Part shown: one piece after another, positions 31,655-40,637 of the stretch
How the letters are laid out: each line of letters begins with the position of its first letter
Numbering within the stretch: the stretch's first letter is position 1
DNA from: Terrabacter sp. Root181
Lineage (GTDB): Bacteria > Actinomycetota > Actinomycetes > Actinomycetales > Dermatophilaceae
Reading direction: 5' to 3'
Length of the DNA stretch: 64,000 bases
NCBI RefSeq assembly: GCF_001428505.1
Contig: NZ_LMHU01000001.1
Coordinates: forward strand, 78,273-142,272
The notes under the pieces: model-generated
What the model was told of the DNA's origin: nothing
The model's database searches: none
The model's input: the letters and a program-made list of their open reading frames with translations, nothing else
Translations under genes and position numbers: made by a program

Positions 31655-31751
31655 GGTTCATCCACACACTTGTCCACACTGCCTTGGGGCCTCTGACCTG
31701 CGGAGACACGAGTTGTCCACAGATCCGGCCCCGGTGAACGAAGGAGTTTCC
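31655..31751. promoter_or_regulatory. Intergenic DnaA-box cluster between yidC and jag
   Basis: Perfect TTGTCCACA at 31670-31678 and 31713-31721, plus one-mismatch TCATCCACA at 31658-31666, about 6 kb from oriC. It could titrate DnaA or regulate jag. Confidence 0.65.
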
Positions 31752-32426
31752 ATGAGCGACACCCAGGCCACGGACGTCGAGACGCCCGTCGACGCCACCG
31801 AGCCCTCGACCTCGACCGAGTCCACGACCGAGCCGACCGAGGTCGCCGCCGACACCTCCGTGTCCACGGGCCAGGGCGACACCGTGGACGACGACTCGGA
31901 TGAGGCCGCCGGCCCGGATCAGGTCGAGTCGGAGGGCAAGGGCGAGAAGAAGACGCGGGTGCGTCAGCTCGAGCGCGAGGGAGAGGTGGCGGCCGACTTC
32001 CTCGAGACGCTGCTCGACATCGCCGACCTCGACGGCGACATCGACGTGGACGTCGACGGTGACCGCGCCGCGATCGCGATCGTCGACTCCGACGAGGGTC
32101 GCGTGCCGCGCCGCCTGGTCGGCACCGACGGCAAGGTCCTCGAGGCCCTCCAGGAGCTGACCCGCCTGGCCGTGCAGGTCGAGACGGGTGAGCGCAGCCG
32201 CCTCATGCTCGACATCGCCGGCCATCGTGCCCAGCGCCGTTCGGCGCTCGTCGAGTTGGCCAAGGTCGCCATCGCCGAGGTGCAGGAGTCGGGGACGAAG
32301 CGCTCGCTCGAGCCGATGACAGCCTTCGAGCGCAAGGTGGTGCACGACGAGGTCGCGGCCGCCGGTCTGGTGTCCGAGTCCGAGGGCGTCGACCCGCACC
32401 GACACATCGTCATCCTGCCTGCCTGA
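31752..32426 (+). CDS. jag: Jag/KhpB-type KH-R3H RNA-binding protein
   Basis: 224 residues from ATG 31752 (AAGGAG ribosome site). An acidic Thr/Ser/Glu-rich N-terminus of about 70 residues precedes a KH domain (GRVPRRLVGTDGKVLEALQE) and an R3H domain (MTAFERKVVHDEVA, then PHRHIVIL). Jag proteins bind RNA and affect cell envelope and division. Conserved downstream of yidC. Confidence 0.93.
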   Translation: MSDTQATDVETPVDATEPSTSTESTTEPTEVAADTSVSTGQGDTVDDDSDEAAGPDQVESEGKGEKKTRVRQLEREGEVAADFLETLLDIADLDGDIDVDVDGDRAAIAIVDSDEGRVPRRLVGTDGKVLEALQELTRLAVQVETGERSRLMLDIAGHRAQRRSALVELAKVAIAEVQESGTKRSLEPMTAFERKVVHDEVAAAGLVSESEGVDPHRHIVILPA

Positions 32427-32436
32427 CCATCGGTTT

Positions 32437-32452
32437 CGTTTCACGTGAAACG
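32437..32452. promoter_or_regulatory. parS site
   Basis: CGTTTCACGTGAAACG, a perfect 16-bp palindrome in the jag-rsmG gap. ParB/Spo0J-type binding site. Confidence 0.92.
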
Positions 32453-32501
32453 GGATTCGACCAGCTGCATCCGAACGGCACGAACCGAGGAGTGAGGGCG
32501 C

Positions 32502-33293
32502 GTGACACACGATGCTCTCGACCCGATCGAGGTGCCGGCCACCCCGGGGGCGGCGGCCGCCGTCTTCGTCGATCGGGTGGAGCTGGCTGAGCACTTCGTG
32601 GCGATCCTGGCCGATACCGGGATCAGCCACGGCCTGATCGGGCCCCGCGAGGCCCCCCGCCTCTGGGACCGGCACGTCCTCAACTGCGCGGTCGTCCACG
32701 AGGCGATCCCCCGGACTGGGGAGACGCAGCAGGTCATCGACGTGGGCTCGGGCGCAGGCCTCCCCGGCCTGGCCCTGGCCATCGCCCGCCCGGACCTGGA
32801 CCTGCACCTCGTCGAGCCGCTCGCCCGGCGCACCGGGTGGCTGTCGGGGACCGTGGCCCAGCTCGGTCTGACCAACGTCACCGTGCACACGGCGCGGGCC
32901 GAGACCATGTGGGACCGGCTTCACGCCCCGTGGGTCACGGCCCGCGCCGTGTCGCGCATCGTCCAGCTGGCCGAGTGGACCCTCCCACTGCTGGACGCCG
33001 GTGGCAGCCTGCTCGCCCTCAAGGGGAGTCAGGCCGTCGCGGAGCTCGCGGAGGGCAGAACCGCCCTGACGCGTCTCGGCGTCGTCGACGCCGGTGTGGA
33101 CGAGTACGGCGCTGCCCTGCTCGGGGAGCCCACCATCGTGCTGCGAGCCACCATCGGCGACGTCGTGGACCGCCGCCGCTTCCGCTCACGTCAGCCTTCG
33201 AGCGCCGGGTCGGCCCGGCGACGGGTTGATCGTCCGCGCGGTTCGCGACGCTCCGGCCCGGAAGCGGGCGGGCGTCCGCGCCATCAGCCATGA
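32502..33293 (+). CDS. rsmG: 16S rRNA (guanine-N7) methyltransferase RsmG
   Basis: 263 residues from GTG 32502. The SAM-binding motif I is IDVGSGAGLPGLALA, followed by acidic LHLVEPLARR and the RAVSRIVQLAEW segment. RsmG methylates G527 of 16S rRNA; loss gives low-level streptomycin resistance in many bacteria. A basic Ser/Arg tail of about 40 residues follows the catalytic domain. It ends just ahead of parA. Confidence 0.93.
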   Translation: MTHDALDPIEVPATPGAAAAVFVDRVELAEHFVAILADTGISHGLIGPREAPRLWDRHVLNCAVVHEAIPRTGETQQVIDVGSGAGLPGLALAIARPDLDLHLVEPLARRTGWLSGTVAQLGLTNVTVHTARAETMWDRLHAPWVTARAVSRIVQLAEWTLPLLDAGGSLLALKGSQAVAELAEGRTALTRLGVVDAGVDEYGAALLGEPTIVLRATIGDVVDRRRFRSRQPSSAGSARRRVDRPRGSRRSGPEAGGRPRHQP

Positions 33294-33372
33294 TCGTGTC
33301 CAGACCATTTCGATGGACGGCTCGCGCGGATCACTCCGCGGGCCGGCCCTCAACCCCGGAGGTGCTCTCCCT

Positions 33373-35118
33373 GTGACGATGTCGACCAACTTGGGCTGGC
33401 CGAGCGAACCCGAGCCGGGACCGGAGCACCGACGGCTCGGGTGGCTGGCGCGCATGTTGGGCGTTTCACGTGAAACGAGCGGCGAAACGCGCGTCGACGC
33501 GGCACGCGAGGGCACGGACGATGCTGCCGACGATGTTGCCGACGATGTTGCCGACGATGTTGCCGACGATGTTGCGGTCACCCCCGCCCCGGGAGGCGCC
33601 GGCACCCTCGACACCCCCGACGAGGGTGAGACACCGGCGGGAAGCGTTACCGGCGACCAGGACGGCGTGCTGGCGAGCGAGGTCGTCCTCGGTCAGCCGG
33701 ATGCCCGCCCGGAGGTCACGCCGGCCGACCCCTCCGACGACGGATCGTCGGACGCCGAGTCCCGCGACACCGCGGGCTGGGCCGGAGAGGCTCCCGGCGT
33801 GCAGCCCGACCCGATCGAGTCCGCCCACCAGCCGTTCATGGAGGCCGAGGCCTCCGCCCCACAGGAGCGGATGCCCGCATCCGACGAGGCTGGGCCCGAC
33901 GATGCAGTCGACGCCGAGAGGGCCGTCGGTCACGCCGATCCGGAGGTCGTCGAGACCGGCGTGCAGGGGTCGGGCCTCGCCACGTCCGTCGACGACCCGG
34001 GCTCTGGCCTGCCGGTCGACCCGACCCATGAGGGTGACTCGGAGGCGCCCGGAGACGCCCAGGGTGTGGCTTCCGCACCTGTGGACAACACGGTGGACGA
34101 CTCTCCCGAAAAGGCCTCTGTTGAACAGGAAATGATGGCGAACGAGGCTGGGGACAACGCTGTGGACGAAGCCCGCCGCGCCTCCGATCTCCGGGCCGAC
34201 CATGCGGATCGGGAGGCCCTGGCAGCGGCCATCCCGACCGCCGGACAGGACACGCCTCTCGCGATGGAGCTGGCCGAGAACGCACGCCGGCGCATCCAGC
34301 TGACCGGCCGCCCCTTCCCGAAGCCGGTGGCTCCTCGGGTCCTCACCGTGGCAAACCAGAAGGGTGGTGTCGGCAAGACGACGACGACGGTCAACGTCGC
34401 CGCAGCGCTCGCGCAGTCCGGGCTCAAGGCCCTCGTCATCGACCTCGACCCCCAGGGAAACGCCAGTACGGCCCTCGGGATCGACCACCACGCCGAGGTG
34501 CCGTCCATCTACGACGTGCTCGTCGACGGCACCCCGCTGCTCGACGTCGTGCAGCGGTGCACCACCGTGGAGAACCTCTACTGCGCGCCGGCCACGATCG
34601 ACCTCGCCGGTGCAGAGATCGAGCTGGTCTCGCTGGTGGCTCGTGAGTCGCGACTGCAGAAGGCGATCGCGGCCGCGGGGGAGTCCGGGCACGAGTTCGA
34701 CTACATCCTCATCGACTGCCCGCCCAGCCTCGGCCTGCTCACCGTGAACGCGATGGTGGCCGCCAGCGAGGTGTTCATCCCGATCCAGTGCGAGTACTAC
34801 GCCCTCGAGGGCCTGTCGCAGCTGCTGAAGAACATCGACCTCGTCAGGCGTCACCTCAACCCGACGCTCCACGTCTCCACGATCCTGCTGACGATGTACG
34901 ACGGTCGGACCCGGCTCTCGGCACAGGTGGCCGACGAGGTCCGCGAGCACTTCCCGAAGGAGGTCCTCCGCACGACGGTCCCTCGCTCGGTCAGGGTGTC
35001 GGAGGCGCCGAGCTTCGGTGAGACGGTCATGACCTACGACCCGGCGAGCAGTGGGGCCCTGGCCTACCTCGAGGCCGCCGGCGAGATCGCCGACCGGGGG
35101 GCGGCGGGCCGCACCTGA
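33373..35118 (+). CDS. parA: ParA-family chromosome-segregation ATPase with long N-terminal extension
   Basis: 581 residues from GTG 33373 (GGAGGTG ribosome site; an ATG two codons later is also possible). The ParA/Soj core starts near residue 318. Its deviant Walker A is KGGVGKTTT (about 329) with LVIDLDPQGNASTAL, DCPPSLGLL and the C-terminal TVPRSVRVSEAPS. It partitions ParB-parS complexes on the nucleoid. About 320 preceding residues are an acidic low-complexity extension, including DVADDVADDVA from a 12-bp repeat, far longer than usual ParA. Codon use there is coding-like. A perfect parS lies inside it. Confidence 0.95.
   Translation: MTMSTNLGWPSEPEPGPEHRRLGWLARMLGVSRETSGETRVDAAREGTDDAADDVADDVADDVADDVAVTPAPGGAGTLDTPDEGETPAGSVTGDQDGVLASEVVLGQPDARPEVTPADPSDDGSSDAESRDTAGWAGEAPGVQPDPIESAHQPFMEAEASAPQERMPASDEAGPDDAVDAERAVGHADPEVVETGVQGSGLATSVDDPGSGLPVDPTHEGDSEAPGDAQGVASAPVDNTVDDSPEKASVEQEMMANEAGDNAVDEARRASDLRADHADREALAAAIPTAGQDTPLAMELAENARRRIQLTGRPFPKPVAPRVLTVANQKGGVGKTTTTVNVAAALAQSGLKALVIDLDPQGNASTALGIDHHAEVPSIYDVLVDGTPLLDVVQRCTTVENLYCAPATIDLAGAEIELVSLVARESRLQKAIAAAGESGHEFDYILIDCPPSLGLLTVNAMVAASEVFIPIQCEYYALEGLSQLLKNIDLVRRHLNPTLHVSTILLTMYDGRTRLSAQVADEVREHFPKEVLRTTVPRSVRVSEAPSFGETVMTYDPASSGALAYLEAAGEIADRGAAGRT
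33462..33477. promoter_or_regulatory. parS site inside parA
   Basis: Perfect CGTTTCACGTGAAACG, translated within the extension (G-V-S-R-E-T-S). A ParB site in the coding sequence of its partner ATPase. Confidence 0.9.
33517..33576 (+). repeat. 12-bp tandem repeat in parA
   Basis: Five units of GACGATGTTGCC (first has GCT, last ends GCG), coding D-D-V-A. In-frame length change is possible by unit slippage. Confidence 0.9.
34080..34088 (-). promoter_or_regulatory. DnaA box inside parA
   Basis: Perfect TGTGGACAA in the extension. Its role is unclear and chance cannot be excluded. Confidence 0.4.
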
Positions 35119-35166
35119 CCGACCGGCCGAACCTGGTCAACGGGACCGTCGCCACGGTGACGGTCC

Positions 35167-35182
35167 CGTTTCACGTGAAACG
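35167..35182. promoter_or_regulatory. parS site
   Basis: Perfect CGTTTCACGTGAAACG, 48 bp after the parA stop. Confidence 0.92.
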
Positions 35183-35245
35183 CGTGCCGACACGGCTCGA
35201 CACGGGTGACGTGGCCACGCCTGGTGGACCGGTCGCTCCGCCCGG

Positions 35246-35261
35246 CGTTTCACGTGAAACG
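35246..35261. promoter_or_regulatory. parS site
   Basis: Perfect CGTTTCACGTGAAACG, 79 bp from the previous site. Confidence 0.92.
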
Positions 35262-35388
35262 GATCGTCCGGGGATCGGTGCTGCGCACGCGCACGGCACC
35301 GCGGGACAGGGCTTCTGCCCGGGCAGCAGCGACGCCTCAGCTGGGCAGCCACCGGGGCTCGAGCGCTCCGTGGACCAGGCGAGCGCCG

Positions 35389-35404
35389 TGTTCCACGTGA
35401 AACG
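35389..35404. promoter_or_regulatory. parS-like site (one mismatch in the core)
   Basis: TGTTCCACGTGAAACG. It differs at position 5 and in the outer base. Confidence 0.75.
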
Positions 35405-35430
35405 GCGTCGAGCAGGCGTGAACACGCCTG

Positions 35431-35446
35431 CGTTTCACGTGAAACG
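35431..35446. promoter_or_regulatory. parS site
   Basis: Perfect CGTTTCACGTGAAACG, 123 bp before the parB start. Confidence 0.92.
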
Positions 35447-35568
35447 GGGCGAGAGGGCGCTTCGGTCCGAAGCCCGACATGGCCCGAGGTGCAGGGGCGG
35501 ACCGGCCCCGACCACCTAGACTGGCCGACGGACGCGATGGCCGCGTCGGCGATGTGAGGGGTTGGCGA

Positions 35569-36672
35569 ATGGCGGAGAAGCGTCGAGCACTGGGTCGAGG
35601 CCTCGGGGCGCTCATACCGAGCGCACCGAGCGGAGGCGCAGGGCGGCCCGTCGACGTCTTCTTCACCGAGCAGAAGCAGGCCGAGCCCGTGGCGGCGGAT
35701 TCCGCCGACTCCGCGGTCCGCGACGAACCAGCATCGCCGACGTCCTCGGCCCCGGCCTCCGACGGCTCGACCCCTCCCACGACCGCATCCGACGGCGCTG
35801 ACCCGTCGCTCACCACGAGCAGCGGGCTGGCGATGGTCCCCGGCGCTGAGTTCGCCGAGCTCGACATCGACTCGATCCGGCCGAACCCGAAGCAGCCGCG
35901 CACGGTCTTCGACGAGGACCACATGGGCGAGCTCGTGCACTCGATCCGGGAGATCGGCGTGCTGCAACCCATCGTCGTGCGGCGGATCCCTGCCGACCAG
36001 CTCGCCGAGGCGGAGGGGAAGATCTTCGAGCTCATCATGGGCGAACGTCGATGGCGCGCCTCCCAGGCCGCGGATCTCGGCGTCATCCCCGCGATCATCA
36101 AGGACACCAGCGACGACGACCTGCTGCGTGATGCCCTGCTCGAGAACCTGCACCGCAGCCAGCTCAACCCGCTCGAGGAGGCGGCGGCCTACCAGCAGCT
36201 GCTCGACGACTTCGGCTGCTCCCACGAGCAGCTGGCCACGCGCATCGGCCGGTCGCGACCCCAGATCTCCAACACGCTGCGTCTGCTGAAGCTGCCCCCG
36301 CTCGTGCAGCGACGCGTGGCCGCCGGCGTGCTGAGTGCCGGACACGCCCGCGCCCTGCTCGGCATGGCCGACGGCGCCGCCATGGAGCGCATGGCTCAGC
36401 GCATCGTCGCCGAGGGGCTGTCCGTGCGCAACGTCGAGGAGCTCGTCGCTCTGGGCGAGGGCAATGACGCCCCCAAGGCCCGGCGGCCGCGGGCCGGTAG
36501 CAGACACCCGCAGCTCGACAGCTTCACGGCCGGGCTCTCGGACCACCTCGAGACCCGAGTCGCCATCGCCCTGGGCCAGCGCAAGGGCAAGATCACCGTC
36601 GAGTTCGCCTCGATGGAGGACCTGCGCCGGATCCTGGGTCTGATGGGGATGTCGTCCCCGTCGCAGGACTGA
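35569..36672 (+). CDS. parB: ParB/Spo0J chromosome-partitioning protein
   Basis: 367 residues from ATG 35569. The N-terminus [15 protein letters not shown] is the classical ParA-contacting box. An Ala/Ser/Thr linker (about 20-90) leads to the CTPase/ParB domain ([11 protein letters not shown] and [14 protein letters not shown]), a helix-turn-helix ([19 protein letters not shown]) and a C-terminal dimerisation domain. It loads as a CTP-dependent clamp at parS; multiple parS sites are immediately upstream. Read from its own promoter region, not overlapping parA. Confidence 0.97.
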   Translation: MAEKRRALGRGLGALIPSAPSGGAGRPVDVFFTEQKQAEPVAADSADSAVRDEPASPTSSAPASDGSTPPTTASDGADPSLTTSSGLAMVPGAEFAELDIDSIRPNPKQPRTVFDEDHMGELVHSIREIGVLQPIVVRRIPADQLAEAEGKIFELIMGERRWRASQAADLGVIPAIIKDTSDDDLLRDALLENLHRSQLNPLEEAAAYQQLLDDFGCSHEQLATRIGRSRPQISNTLRLLKLPPLVQRRVAAGVLSAGHARALLGMADGAAMERMAQRIVAEGLSVRNVEELVALGEGNDAPKARRPRAGSRHPQLDSFTAGLSDHLETRVAIALGQRKGKITVEFASMEDLRRILGLMGMSSPSQD

Positions 36673-36700
36673 CGGCACGTCGTCTCGCCGTCGCCCGTTC

Positions 36701-38140
36701 TCAGAGCCAGGCTGGAGGCCGGGGGATCCGCACCACGGTGAGCCCGTCGACGCGCAGGACGTCGGCGTGGGGATCGTCCCGCACCGCCCGGGCGATGTCC
36801 GCGCACTCGGCAGGAGCGCACCACCGCGGATAGAGGCCCTGCTGGTCGTAGAGCATCGAGCGCACCGTGACCGCCGTCATGGATCCTTGGGCGGTCGCCT
36901 TCCAGCGCGGCTCCATCCACATGACGACGACATCGTCAGGATGCTGGCCCACGACGGATGCCGTGTCGCTGACGATGGCGTCGTACTGCTCGCGCGTCGC
37001 CCGGTGCTGGCCCAGATCGGAGCGCCATGACATCACGCCGACCATTGCGATGACAGCCAGACCCACGACACCGGCGATGCGTGATGGACGAATCCCGTTG
37101 AGCAGCAAGGCAGCCGGTAGACACACCGCAGGCCAGGCCCAGAGGGAGGCGCGGGTGCCGGTCACGACTCCGGAGTAGACCGTCAGGGCGGCCTCCAGCG
37201 ACACCACGACGACGACGGCGCCCAGCACGATGACGGCGGACCTTCGCGTCGACGAGTCGACGAGCGCCCAGACGAGAGTGACGACAGCGACCACCGCGGC
37301 CCAGCCGAGCAGCCCCAGCAGCGACGCGAACTGCGTGCCGTAGCGCGCGAGGTTCGTCGTGAGGTCGTCGAGGCTCTCGAGCGGGTTGGGGCGACGCCAG
37401 GTCGAGATGGTCAGGCCGAAGGTGCCGAACGCGAGCCAGTTGAACGCGTAGACGGTGAGGACACCGATGCCATAGGCGCCGACGAAGCCGGCCGCGCCGA
37501 CCAGGAGGCGTCGTGTCGACTGGCCGAGCTCGGTGACGACGAAGGCGAGGAAGACGAGGGCGGCCACGGGCGGGTAGGACAGGATCGACAGGACGACGAA
37601 GAGCAGCAGCCAGGCCGCCAGGAAGCGTCGCCGAAGGCGCGCCAGGGGAAGCGTCCAGACCGCGGTGGCGGCGACGATCATCGACGCCGAGAGGGTGCCG
37701 GGCCAGTAGACGAGGCGGACCCAGATCGCCGAGACGAACAGGGCGAACGTCAGCACGAACGTCGAGAGACGGTTCGGGGGAGCGAGGGCGCGGACGAAGC
37801 CCCACACGAAGGCGGAGTACGCCGCGACGAAGATGGTGGATGCCACGACGATGGACGTGCGCTGGCCGATGACGTACCAGTAGACCGTGTTGAGCCAACG
37901 CCCCTCGTAGAGGTTGCGGCTGAACTGTGCCGCGGACCCCGGCTCGTGGCGGCCCAGGGTGAATGCCCAGTCGTCGTGTCGGATGAAGGGATGGGCCACC
38001 TGCAGCACGGCACCCGTCACGACGAGCGTGAGGACCAGTGCGCCGGGTACCACGAGCCACTCGGGCCACGCGCGGCGAGCACTCCACGGCGGCCGCTGGC
38101 TCACCGTCGGCTCCGCCGTGGCGTGGGCGGTGTTGCTCAT
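36701..38140 (-). CDS. Polytopic membrane protein, probable GT-C-type glycosyltransferase
   Basis: 479 residues from ATG 38140. About ten hydrophobic segments follow a short cytoplasmic start (e.g. WLVVPGALVLTLVVTGAVL, LLLFVVLSILSYPPVAALVF, LLGLLGWAAVVAVVTLVW). HDDW in the first extracytoplasmic loop resembles the acidic metal site of GtrII/GT-C glycosyltransferases. A soluble C-terminal part of about 110 residues has conserved-looking VVMWMEPRW. Likely adds sugars to envelope glycans; donor and acceptor unknown. Convergent with parB by 28 bp. Confidence 0.65.
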   Translation of the reverse strand: MSNTAHATAEPTVSQRPPWSARRAWPEWLVVPGALVLTLVVTGAVLQVAHPFIRHDDWAFTLGRHEPGSAAQFSRNLYEGRWLNTVYWYVIGQRTSIVVASTIFVAAYSAFVWGFVRALAPPNRLSTFVLTFALFVSAIWVRLVYWPGTLSASMIVAATAVWTLPLARLRRRFLAAWLLLFVVLSILSYPPVAALVFLAFVVTELGQSTRRLLVGAAGFVGAYGIGVLTVYAFNWLAFGTFGLTISTWRRPNPLESLDDLTTNLARYGTQFASLLGLLGWAAVVAVVTLVWALVDSSTRRSAVIVLGAVVVVVSLEAALTVYSGVVTGTRASLWAWPAVCLPAALLLNGIRPSRIAGVVGLAVIAMVGVMSWRSDLGQHRATREQYDAIVSDTASVVGQHPDDVVVMWMEPRWKATAQGSMTAVTVRSMLYDQQGLYPRWCAPAECADIARAVRDDPHADVLRVDGLTVVRIPRPPAWL

Positions 38141-38317
38141 GCGGCTCCCCTGGGTCCGGTTGGGGTCTGCCAACCTTGGCGGTCCGCGACTCTGCTCTGC
38201 GACCACGGTAGCCCCCGGACCTCCACGGAACCGGGCACGTCGCTGACAGGACCCGGTGCGTCGCGCGTCGGGTACGTCCTGCAGGATCGAGGCACAGCTG
38301 GCAGAGGGAGGACGAGG

Positions 38318-39178
38318 ATGCCTGAGGGCCATACCATCCACGCGCTCGCAGATCGCCTCGACCGCGCCTTCCGCGGCCGTGAGATCACGGCCACGAGCCC
38401 GCAGGGACGCTTTGCGGCCGACGCGGAGCGTCTCGACGGACGCGTGTTCGAGCGGGCCCAGGCGTGGGGCAAGCACCTCTTCGCCGACATCGGTGACGCC
38501 ACGCTGCACGTCCACCTCGGTCTGATCGGGATGTTTCCCGTGAAACATCTCGACGGCGACCATCCACCCGCTCCCGTGGGCGCCGTCCGGCTGCGACTCG
38601 TGGGTCCCGACCACTGGGCCGACCTGCGCGGGCCGATGATCTGCACGCTCGTGGACCGGGCCCGCCAGCGCGAGATCGTCGCGACGTTGGGCCCCGACCC
38701 GCTGCGCCGGGGTGCACGTCCCGAACCCGGGTGGGCGCGGGTGCAGGGGAGCCGACGCACGGTGGCGGAGCTGCTCATGGACCAGTCGGTCGTCGCCGGC
38801 GTCGGCAACGTCTACCGCTGCGAGGTGCTGCATCGCCTGGCTGTCGACCCGCTCACTCGTGGCGTCGACCTGTCAGACCAGGTCTGGCGCGAGATCTGGG
38901 ACGACCTCGTGCTCCTCATGCCCCTCGGGCGCAGCTTCTCCCAGATCATCACCATGCCCGACCAGGTCGAGGACGCTGCCCGTGTGAAGCGCTCCGGGCG
39001 GGCGCGAGCGATCAGCCGACGCCTGACCGGTGAGCGGCTCGGCGACACGTTCGAGCGACGGTTCCTCGTCTACAAACGCACGGGTGAGCCATGTCCGAGA
39101 TGCTCAAATCCCTTGCAGGAGAAGGAGATTGCTGGACGGCGGCTCTACTGGTGCCCGGCCTGCCAGCTGCGGCACTGA
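38318..39178 (+). CDS. nei: Endonuclease VIII/formamidopyrimidine-DNA glycosylase family
   Basis: 286 residues from ATG 38318. The N-terminal PEGHTIH places catalytic Pro2/Glu3 after Met removal, as in Nei. The H2TH domain follows, and the zinc finger is at the C-terminus (CPRCSNPLQ and CPAC). It excises oxidised bases and cleaves the abasic site. The Nei rather than MutM assignment rests on the PEGHTIH start. A near-perfect parS lies within the gene. Confidence 0.9.
   Translation: MPEGHTIHALADRLDRAFRGREITATSPQGRFAADAERLDGRVFERAQAWGKHLFADIGDATLHVHLGLIGMFPVKHLDGDHPPAPVGAVRLRLVGPDHWADLRGPMICTLVDRARQREIVATLGPDPLRRGARPEPGWARVQGSRRTVAELLMDQSVVAGVGNVYRCEVLHRLAVDPLTRGVDLSDQVWREIWDDLVLLMPLGRSFSQIITMPDQVEDAARVKRSGRARAISRRLTGERLGDTFERRFLVYKRTGEPCPRCSNPLQEKEIAGRRLYWCPACQLRH
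38532..38547. promoter_or_regulatory. parS-like site inside nei
   Basis: TGTTTCCCGTGAAACA, the classical Spo0J consensus with one change (A to C) in the centre, translated as M-F-P-V-K-H. Confidence 0.65.
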
Positions 39179-39201
39179 GGGTCGGGTCGAGCAGCAGACC
39201 G

Positions 39202-39603
39202 TCACCACCCGGTGAACGGCGCGCGGGTCCGCACGGGAATCTCGACGTAGTCGTGGCACCCGAGGAGGGGCAGCACCAGTCGGGGCGGCTGTGGCATCCG
39301 GGAGTGACCCTCGTCCTCCGGGAGGTCGACGGGCGCGCCGAGGGTCAACAGCTCGTCACGCAGGTGCATCCGCCCGACACCGGCGGCACGGAGGTTGGCC
39401 AGCCAGTCGACACCCCGACCGTAGGTCAGGGCGACGGTCACGGCATCGCCTCGGTCGAACGCCATGATCGGTACCCGGAAGGTGCGTCCGGAGCGACGTC
39501 CGACGTGCTCGAGCTCGACGAACCAGCCATGCCCCGCGAGGTGCACCAGGGCTCGGTTCAGGTACTTCTTGTTCAGCTGGGTGACGGCACGGGGAATCGG
39601 CAT
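39202..39603 (-). CDS. Nitroreductase/quinone-reductase family (F420-type, DDN-like) protein
   Basis: 133 residues from ATG 39603. The pattern LVHLAGHGWFVELEHVGRRSG and TFRVPIMAFDRGD matches the split-beta-barrel deazaflavin(F420)-dependent Ddn family. Members reduce quinones or nitro compounds using F420H2. No partner gene is adjacent. The assignment is by fold pattern; cofactor is inferred. Confidence 0.7.
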   Translation of the reverse strand: MPIPRAVTQLNKKYLNRALVHLAGHGWFVELEHVGRRSGRTFRVPIMAFDRGDAVTVALTYGRGVDWLANLRAAGVGRMHLRDELLTLGAPVDLPEDEGHSRMPQPPRLVLPLLGCHDYVEIPVRTRAPFTGW

Positions 39604-39722
39604 CGGGACCTCCGGCACCCAGCCTCGCACCCGAGCCGTCCACCGGCACCCCGGAGCACCCAGAACGCCCGGCTCGCTCCCGAACGCACCCGAGGACGAC
39701 CCTGGCGACACCAGTGCCCGCC

Positions 39723-39735
39723 TAGGCTGGCGCCA
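39723..39735 (+). promoter_or_regulatory. Leaderless-type promoter of the phosphoesterase gene
   Basis: TAGGCT (39723-39728) six nt before ATG 39735; no ribosome-binding site is present. Confidence 0.55.
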
Positions 39736-40628
39736 TGGCCCTCAGCGGATCACGGCCGGCGCCGACCCACGTGCTCGCCCACCTCTCCGACACGCACCTC
39801 ATCGCGGGAGGCGGCCTGCTCGCCGGTCACATCGACACGGAGGCGCAGCTGCGCCGGGCCCTGGCACGGTTGGAGTCGTCGGGGGAGCGGTTCGACGCCC
39901 TCGTCATCTCGGGCGACCTCGCCGACAGCGGGGACCCCGCGGCCTATGCCCTGCTGCGGGAGGTCGTCGAGCCCGTCGTCGCGCGGCTCGGGTGCGCGCT
40001 CGTCCTGACCGGCGGCAACCACGACGAGCGCCTGCCGATGGCGCGGATGCTCTACGGCGTGGACACGGATGCGCCTCAGGACACGGTCACCGACGTGAAC
40101 GGCCTGCGCGTCATCGCGATCGACTCCGCGGTGCCGGGCTACCATCACGGCGGGTTCTCGGATGACCAGTACGACTGGCTCGCAAAGGAACTCGCCACTC
40201 CAGCCGAGCACGGAACGATCCTCGTGATCCACCACGCGCCCATCACCTACCGCTCACCGGTCATGCAGCTGCTCGACTTCGACGACGTCGACCGGTTGCG
40301 CGTCGTCGTCGAGGGCAGCGACGTGCGGGCCGTCCTCAGCGGCCATCTCCACGTGACGAGCTTCGGCACGCTCGGGACGGTCCCGGTCCTCGTCGCCGGC
40401 GGCGTCAGCTACGTCGACGACGTCGGGGCGCCACGTGAGCTGCTCATGGGCGTCGACGGACCCCAGTCGTGGAACCTCGTCGAGGTGCACGCCGACCAGG
40501 TCGTGGCCACCGTCGTGCCGATCGAGCAGCACCCGACGTGGCCGGCCCTCTCGGAGGCCGTCATGGAGTACATGGAGACGGTGCCCGAGGATGATCGGCG
40601 CGAGGTCTTCTCCCGCAAGCGCACGTGA
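39735..40628 (+). CDS. Calcineurin-like metallophosphoesterase (CpdA-like)
   Basis: 297 residues from ATG 39735. Metal motifs in order: SDTHLI, SGDLADSGD, GGNHDE, HHAP and GHLHVTSFG. That order is diagnostic of the two-metal phosphoesterase fold, and the overall length fits the class III cAMP phosphodiesterase-like group (CpdA, Rv0805). Real substrate unknown. Probably leaderless. An inverted repeat lies between it and the hydrolase gene. Confidence 0.88.
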   Translation: MALSGSRPAPTHVLAHLSDTHLIAGGGLLAGHIDTEAQLRRALARLESSGERFDALVISGDLADSGDPAAYALLREVVEPVVARLGCALVLTGGNHDERLPMARMLYGVDTDAPQDTVTDVNGLRVIAIDSAVPGYHHGGFSDDQYDWLAKELATPAEHGTILVIHHAPITYRSPVMQLLDFDDVDRLRVVVEGSDVRAVLSGHLHVTSFGTLGTVPVLVAGGVSYVDDVGAPRELLMGVDGPQSWNLVEVHADQVVATVVPIEQHPTWPALSEAVMEYMETVPEDDRREVFSRKRT

Positions 40629-40637
40629 GGCGGCCGC

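Larger units (their letters stand above)
35119..35568. other. parA-parB intergenic region with parS cluster
   Basis: 450 bp, non-coding. Three perfect parS palindromes, one one-mismatch parS (listed separately), and a TAGACT -10-like element at 35517-35522 ahead of parB. No RNA gene was recognised. Confidence 0.85.

Noticed and set aside
33517..33576. 12-bp repeat as a DNA-level iteron
   Set aside because: The units keep the parA frame and encode a simple D-D-V-A peptide, and they do not resemble DnaA or parS sites.
36701..38140. Polytopic protein as a displaced MurJ
   Set aside because: It has about ten helices, a HDDW loop and a soluble C-terminal domain, which fit a GT-C glycosyltransferase rather than the 13-14 helix MurJ fold.
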